Below are positions 6,425 to 10,435 of a stretch of DNA of 10,435 nucleotides, piece by piece. The stretch covers positions 1 through 10,435 of the forward strand of contig DATBER010000085.1 in assembly GCA_036558905.1 (NCBI GenBank), in the 5' to 3' direction. This DNA comes from DASXRA01 sp036558905. GTDB lineage: Bacteria; Actinomycetota; Actinomycetes; Mycobacteriales; Jatrophihabitantaceae. The notes under the pieces are model-generated. The model saw only the letters and a program-made list of their open reading frames with translations. It did no database searches and was not told the DNA's origin. Positions within the stretch are counted from its first letter, which is position 1. Every line of letters begins with the position of its first letter. The translations under genes and the position numbers were made by a program.

Positions 6425-9400
6425 ATGACCGCTCGACGAGCGTTGATCGTTCCGGCGATGGTGGCGGGCACCCTGCTGGCGGCGTCGGCCGCCGCGGCAC
6501 CCGCCTCGACCGCTTCCCCGCCGCCGCCTGCGTTGACGCTCTACGCCGCCCCCAACGGCGACGGCCCGCTGTGCCTGCCGAGCCGGCCGTGCTCGATCGA
6601 GCAGGCCCAGCGGGTGGTCCGCGTTCTGGCGCCGGTCATGCGCCAGGACATCACCGTGCGGCTGGCGCCCGGCACGTTCCGGCTGACCGAGCCGCTCACC
6701 CTCGACAGTCGCGACTCCGGCCGCAACGGTCACGTGGTGCGCTGGCAGGGCTCGCCCGGCACTGTGCTGTCCGGCGGCCTGACGGTCAGGCACTGGACGC
6801 CGGTGCCCGGTCGGTCCGGGCTCTGGTCGGCGCCCGCCCCGAAGGGCCTGGACAACACTCGGCAGCTCTACGTCAACGGTGTGCGGGCGGCCCGGGCATC
6901 GGGGCCGGTGCCGGTACAGGTCATCAAGACGGCCACCGGGTACACCGCGTCGGCCGACACCCTGGCCCACTGGCGCAACCCGTCGGACATGGAGTTCGTC
7001 TACACGGCCGGCGAGGCATTGTGGAACGTGCAGCGCGACGGACTCGGCCAGTGGACTCAGCCGCGGTGCCCCATCGCCGCGATCGACGGTACGACGATCA
7101 TGATGGCCCAGCCGTGCTGGGACAACTCCACCAAGCGTGTCGAGTTCCCCGACATACCGGGGCGTACGGTCAGCATGGTCGGGCCGGGCAGCCTGACCAA
7201 TGACGCCCACCCGACGTACCTGGAGAACGCGTTCGAGCTGCTCGACCAGCCCGGCGAGTGGTACCTCGACCGCACCGCGCACACCATCTACTACATGCCG
7301 CGGCTCGGCGAGCATCTCCAGCAGGCCGACGTCGAGGCGCCCGTACTGCAGACGCTGGTCGACGAGCACGGCACACCCAGCGCCCCCGTGCACGACATCA
7401 CCTTCGACGGGGTGCAGTTCTCCTACGCCACCTGGCTCGGCCCGTCGTCGCCGCAGGGCTTCTCCGAGATCCAGGCGGGCTACCAGATCACCGGCGACAA
7501 CGGCTGGGCCGTCGAGGGGTTGTGCCACTACGTCGCCGGCGGTACCTGCCCGTTCGGCGCCTGGACGAAGGAGCCGGGCAACGTGACGGCGTCCTACGCC
7601 CACCACGTGGCGTTCACCGACGACGTGTTCGCGCACCTCGGTGCGGCCGGGCTCGACCTCGGCGACGGCACGCAGGACTCCACCGTGCAGGGCTCGATCG
7701 TCACGGACACGTCCGGCAACGGCATCGAGGTCGGCGGGGTCGACGACGCCGACGCCACCGCCGACAACGACATCACCCGCAACGTCACGGTGGCCGACAA
7801 CCACCTCTACGACCTGCCCCGCGAGTACCGCGGTGGCGTGCCGATCGTCAACGGCTACTCGCAGCACGACCTGATCACGCACAACCAGATCAACCACGTC
7901 GCGTACAGCGCGATCTCGATGGGTTGGGGCGGCTGGCCGGACAAGATCGGCGACCCGCCGACTCCGAACTTCTCGCACGACAACGAGGTCAGCCACAACC
8001 TGATCTACGACTACATGCTGTCGCTGGACGACGGCGGCGGCATCTACACCCAGGGCATCACCGGTACCTCGATGGCCGACGGCGAGAAGGTGATCGGCAA
8101 CGTCATCTACGACCAGGGCGGCCTGGGCAAGAACATCTACACCGACAACGGCTGCACCTACGAGACGATCGAGGGCAACGTCCTCTACAACGCCTCGTAC
8201 GCGAACGTGGCCAGCCGGCACACCGACTACCGCGATGCCCTCGGCAACAACGACCCGACGCTGATCGAAGGCAACTACTGGCAGCAGGGCGACCCCGACT
8301 CCGACAACGCCGGCCTGGTGACCCAGGGCAACCACCTGCTGTCCAGCCCGGACGCGGCGCCGAAGGACATCGTCGACAGCGCCGGCCTCGAGGCGGCCTA
8401 CCAGGGCCTGCTGCGACAGCGGGTCGGCGGAGTGGCGGCTCCGGAAATCCCGTCGCGAGTGGGCAGCTTCGCCGCCGACGGTGCCGTCTACGTGATGTGG
8501 ACGGCGACGATCGGCAACGACGGTGCGCCCGTGCAGTCGTACACGGCCACCGTCACGGGCGGGGCCAGCGCGACGATCAGCGCGGCCGACTTCCAGCGTC
8601 TGGGCTACGTCGTCGTGCCGGGCCTGACCAACGGCACGGCCTACACGGCGACGGTCACCGCGCACAACACCGCAGGCGACAGCCCGCCGTCGCTGCCCAC
8701 CGCGCCGGTCACACCCGGACCGCTGGCCGGCCAGACCGCTGGGGCGCCCACCGGGCTCAAGGCTCGCGGCGGCACGGACGCGATCGGCCTGCAGTGGACG
8801 CCGCCCTCGTCGACCGGTGACACCCCGGTGATCGGCTACCGGATCACCGGGTCGGACGGGCGCACCATCGACGTCTCCGGCCGCGACGTGCTGGTCAGCC
8901 AGCCGACAGCCAAGGCGCTGATCCGGGTCGTCAACGGTCTACAGCCGGGCAGTAGGTACACGTTCACGATCGCCGCGGTGACGGCCGGCGGCGTCGGGGC
9001 CAGTGCCTCGGTCAGCGCGTCGACCAGTGCGGCGTGCCCCGGCGCGGCCCTGACCGCCACTCCGAGCGCGGTGCTGGCCCAGGCGGGCGGCACGGCGCAG
9101 GTGACCAGCCAGCTGACCAACGGTTGCACCACTCCCATGACGGGTGTGCAACTTTCGCTGACCGCGCCGGCCGGGTACCAGGTGTCGCCCAGCTCGCCGC
9201 CGACGGTGCCGGACCTGTCGCCCGGCCAGTCGGCGTCGGTGACCTGGACCGTCACCGTGCCGAGTAACCCGGTGCCGGCCGCCCAGCTCGTGCACCACGC
9301 GGCCTTCCACGCCGACAGCGATCAGGCCGAGGGCATAACCACGATCTCGACCGTGGACGTCCCGGCCGACTCGCTGTCGGCGCTCTTCGACAACACGGCG

Positions 9401-9931
9401 GTCAGCAACGACACCGACACCAGCGCCGCGAACATCGACGGCGCCGGGTCGAGCCTGTCCGCGCAGGCGCTGGCTGGTCAGGGCGTGACGCCGGGCGCCA
9501 CGATCAGCCACGGCGGGTTCACGTTCGCCTGGCCGGACGCCGACGCGGGACAGCCCGACAACGTCGCGGCCGGCGGGCAGGCGCTGCACCTGAGCGGCTC
9601 GGGCGCCAACCTGGGCCTGCTCGCGACCTCGACGTACGGCCCGTCCACCGGTACCGGGCGCATCGTGTACTCCGACGGCACCAGCCAGGGCTTCACCCTG
9701 ACCACGCCCGACTGGTACAGCAACCCGCCGAGCGGCAGCGACGTCGCGATCGCCATGCCGTACCGCAACCGGGCCGGGAACATCCAGCAGACGCACGACA
9801 TCCACGTGTTCGTGGTCTCGGTGCCGCTGCAGGCCGGCAAGACGATTTCCACAGTCGTGCTACCGAACGTGAGCCAGGGCGTGACCTCGGGCGTCGCCGC
9901 CCTGCACGTGTTCGCCCTCGCGATCAGCTGA
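6425..9931 (+). CDS. Secreted right-handed beta-helix glycosidase (GH141-like) with FN3, NEW3-like and C-terminal beta-sandwich domains
   Basis: The 1168-residue protein starts with a signal peptide (two arginines, hydrophobic stretch 7-20, cleavage probably near AAAA 22-25). Residues about 37-660 are a catalytic-type region: an N-terminal segment with LYAAPNGDG, RQLYVNGVRAARA (146-158) and GEWYLDRTAHTIYYMP, then a parallel beta-helix of repeated short turns (VTVADNHLYDL, ISHNL-like SHNLIYDY, VIGNVIYDQG, IEGNVLYNA). Acidic residues in SLDDGGGIYT (533-542) and IYTDNG (571-576) are candidate catalytic residues. The layout resembles GH141 (alpha-L-fucosidase/xylanase) proteins, but family assignment is tentative. 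Next come two FN3 domains (about 671-762 and 773-868), a NEW3-like domain (about 871-980) and a C-terminal beta-sandwich (about 981-1168, ending HVFALAI) common on actinobacterial glycosidases. Substrate is unknown; plant cell-wall or host glycan side chains are plausible. It precedes a GH27 gene by 11 bp, probably as one transcript. Confidence 0.85.
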   Translation: MTARRALIVPAMVAGTLLAASAAAAPASTASPPPPALTLYAAPNGDGPLCLPSRPCSIEQAQRVVRVLAPVMRQDITVRLAPGTFRLTEPLTLDSRDSGRNGHVVRWQGSPGTVLSGGLTVRHWTPVPGRSGLWSAPAPKGLDNTRQLYVNGVRAARASGPVPVQVIKTATGYTASADTLAHWRNPSDMEFVYTAGEALWNVQRDGLGQWTQPRCPIAAIDGTTIMMAQPCWDNSTKRVEFPDIPGRTVSMVGPGSLTNDAHPTYLENAFELLDQPGEWYLDRTAHTIYYMPRLGEHLQQADVEAPVLQTLVDEHGTPSAPVHDITFDGVQFSYATWLGPSSPQGFSEIQAGYQITGDNGWAVEGLCHYVAGGTCPFGAWTKEPGNVTASYAHHVAFTDDVFAHLGAAGLDLGDGTQDSTVQGSIVTDTSGNGIEVGGVDDADATADNDITRNVTVADNHLYDLPREYRGGVPIVNGYSQHDLITHNQINHVAYSAISMGWGGWPDKIGDPPTPNFSHDNEVSHNLIYDYMLSLDDGGGIYTQGITGTSMADGEKVIGNVIYDQGGLGKNIYTDNGCTYETIEGNVLYNASYANVASRHTDYRDALGNNDPTLIEGNYWQQGDPDSDNAGLVTQGNHLLSSPDAAPKDIVDSAGLEAAYQGLLRQRVGGVAAPEIPSRVGSFAADGAVYVMWTATIGNDGAPVQSYTATVTGGASATISAADFQRLGYVVVPGLTNGTAYTATVTAHNTAGDSPPSLPTAPVTPGPLAGQTAGAPTGLKARGGTDAIGLQWTPPSSTGDTPVIGYRITGSDGRTIDVSGRDVLVSQPTAKALIRVVNGLQPGSRYTFTIAAVTAGGVGASASVSASTSAACPGAALTATPSAVLAQAGGTAQVTSQLTNGCTTPMTGVQLSLTAPAGYQVSPSSPPTVPDLSPGQSASVTWTVTVPSNPVPAAQLVHHAAFHADSDQAEGITTISTVDVPADSLSALFDNTAVSNDTDTSAANIDGAGSSLSAQALAGQGVTPGATISHGGFTFAWPDADAGQPDNVAAGGQALHLSGSGANLGLLATSTYGPSTGTGRIVYSDGTSQGFTLTTPDWYSNPPSGSDVAIAMPYRNRAGNIQQTHDIHVFVVSVPLQAGKTISTVVLPNVSQGVTSGVAALHVFALAIS

Positions 9932-9936
9932 AAGGA
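9931..9936 (+). promoter_or_regulatory. Shine-Dalgarno of the GH27 gene
   Basis: AAAGGA begins on the last base of the upstream TGA stop (9929-9931) and ends 6 nt before ATG 9943. It supports both the chosen start and operon coupling with the beta-helix gene. Confidence 0.7.
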
Positions 9937-9942
9937 CTCCTC

Positions 9943-10435
9943 ATGAGGCGAGCTCTTCTCGTCGTCGCGGCCCTTGCCGTGGCGCTGGTGCCGGCGGTAG
10001 CTGTGGCCGACCGCTCCGACGCCCACTCCCCGATCCTGGCGGCCACTCCCCCGATGGGCTGGAGCAGCTGGAGCGCGCTGCGGGGCAACATCAACGAGGA
10101 CAAGATCAAGGCCGAGGCGCAGGTCATGCACGACCAGCTGCGTCAGCACGGCTACCAGTACATCAACATCGACTCGGGCTGGACCGATCACCTCGACGCG
10201 TACGGTCGCGACGCCTGGAACACGACGAAGTTCCCGAGCGGCATCCCGGCGCTGGCCGCCTACGTTCACCACCTGGGCCTCAAGCTCGGGCTCTACCTGC
10301 TGCCCGGCATTCCCAAGGCGGCCGTCGCCGCGAACACGCCGATCCTGGGCACGCCCTACCACGCGGCCGACATCGCCGACACGACCACCGAGGGCAACAC
10401 GTACACCGACTCGTGGCGCATCGACTTCAGCAAGC
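9943..10435 (+). CDS. Secreted GH27-family glycosidase (alpha-galactosidase-like), N-terminal part; 3' end outside window
   Basis: An open frame of 164 codons runs from ATG 9943 off the window end. A signal peptide is clear: MRRALLVVAALAVALVPAVA, with cleavage likely near VAVA/D 20-23. The mature part opens with the GH27 start motif TPPMGWSSWSAL (35-46), continues with NEDKIKAEAQVM and GYQYINIDSGW (70-80), then TTKFPSGIPALAAYVHHLGL and KLGLYLLPGIP (114-124), all in the order of the GH27 (beta/alpha)8 barrel. The catalytic Asp residues lie beyond the window. Two places differ from classical alpha-galactosidases: the DDCW galactose-binding motif reads DSGW, and the segment after LGLY lacks the usual Asp-Gly...Cys. 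The enzyme may therefore act on another sugar, such as L-arabinopyranose or glucose linkages. It follows the beta-helix gene closely and probably works with it outside the cell on the same polysaccharide. Confidence 0.85.
   Translation, partial: MRRALLVVAALAVALVPAVAVADRSDAHSPILAATPPMGWSSWSALRGNINEDKIKAEAQVMHDQLRQHGYQYINIDSGWTDHLDAYGRDAWNTTKFPSGIPALAAYVHHLGLKLGLYLLPGIPKAAVAANTPILGTPYHAADIADTTTEGNTYTDSWRIDFSK

Noticed and set aside
6203..8665. An 820-codon open frame on the - strand under the beta-helix gene
   Set aside because: The product is a Val/Arg/Asp/Gly-rich shadow of the beta-helix repeats, without ribosome site or family motif.
9478..10362. A 294-codon - strand frame across the beta-helix/GH27 junction
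   Set aside because: It is antisense to the GH27 signal peptide and barrel motifs and has no recognisable domain.

Overview
The window looks like chromosomal DNA of a high-GC actinomycete. The reading frames are strongly GC-biased at third positions, GTG starts are used, genes are packed end to end, and there are large secreted carbohydrate-active enzymes with actinobacterial accessory domains. A mycelial genus such as Actinoplanes or another Micromonosporaceae is plausible, but the sequence alone does not fix it. All seven genes I can support lie on the + strand; two are cut by the window edges.

Positions 1-5271 hold a tightly coupled four-gene block: the 3' end of a fibronectin type III (FN3) repeat protein, a MoxR-type AAA+ ATPase, a DUF58 membrane protein, and a multi-spanning membrane protein with a transglutaminase-like (TgpA-type) extracytoplasmic domain. 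Junctions are a 13-bp gap, directly abutting genes, and a 4-bp ATGA overlap. The same order (fn3, aaa-atp, duf58, tgm) is known from the bifidobacterial PFNA cluster, where a Ser/Thr kinase gene accompanies it; any kinase here would lie upstream of the window. The MoxR protein probably remodels or activates a partner together with the DUF58 protein, in an envelope or surface-sensing role. The transglutaminase-like domain lacks the expected catalytic Cys and Asp, so it is probably a binding or scaffold domain.

Positions 5289-6206 encode a fusion of an N-terminal DUF6817-like, His-rich helical domain with a C-terminal VOC (glyoxalase/dioxygenase fold) metal-binding domain. It starts only 17 bp after the block and may be co-transcribed with it, but no functional link is evident.

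Positions 6207-6424 are the only sizeable intergenic region (218 bp). It carries a perfect TTGACA -35-like hexamer abutting an 11-bp palindrome, a direct half-site repeat 22 bp away, and a strong Shine-Dalgarno sequence. This suggests a regulated promoter for the genes that follow.

Positions 6425-10435 begin a secreted polysaccharide-utilisation locus: an 1168-residue secreted right-handed beta-helix protein (GH141-like, with two FN3 domains, a NEW3-like domain and a C-terminal beta-sandwich), followed 11 bp later by a secreted GH27-family glycosidase truncated by the window end. The GH27 active-site signature differs from that of classical alpha-galactosidases. No tRNA, rRNA, CRISPR array, insertion sequence or phage gene was seen.
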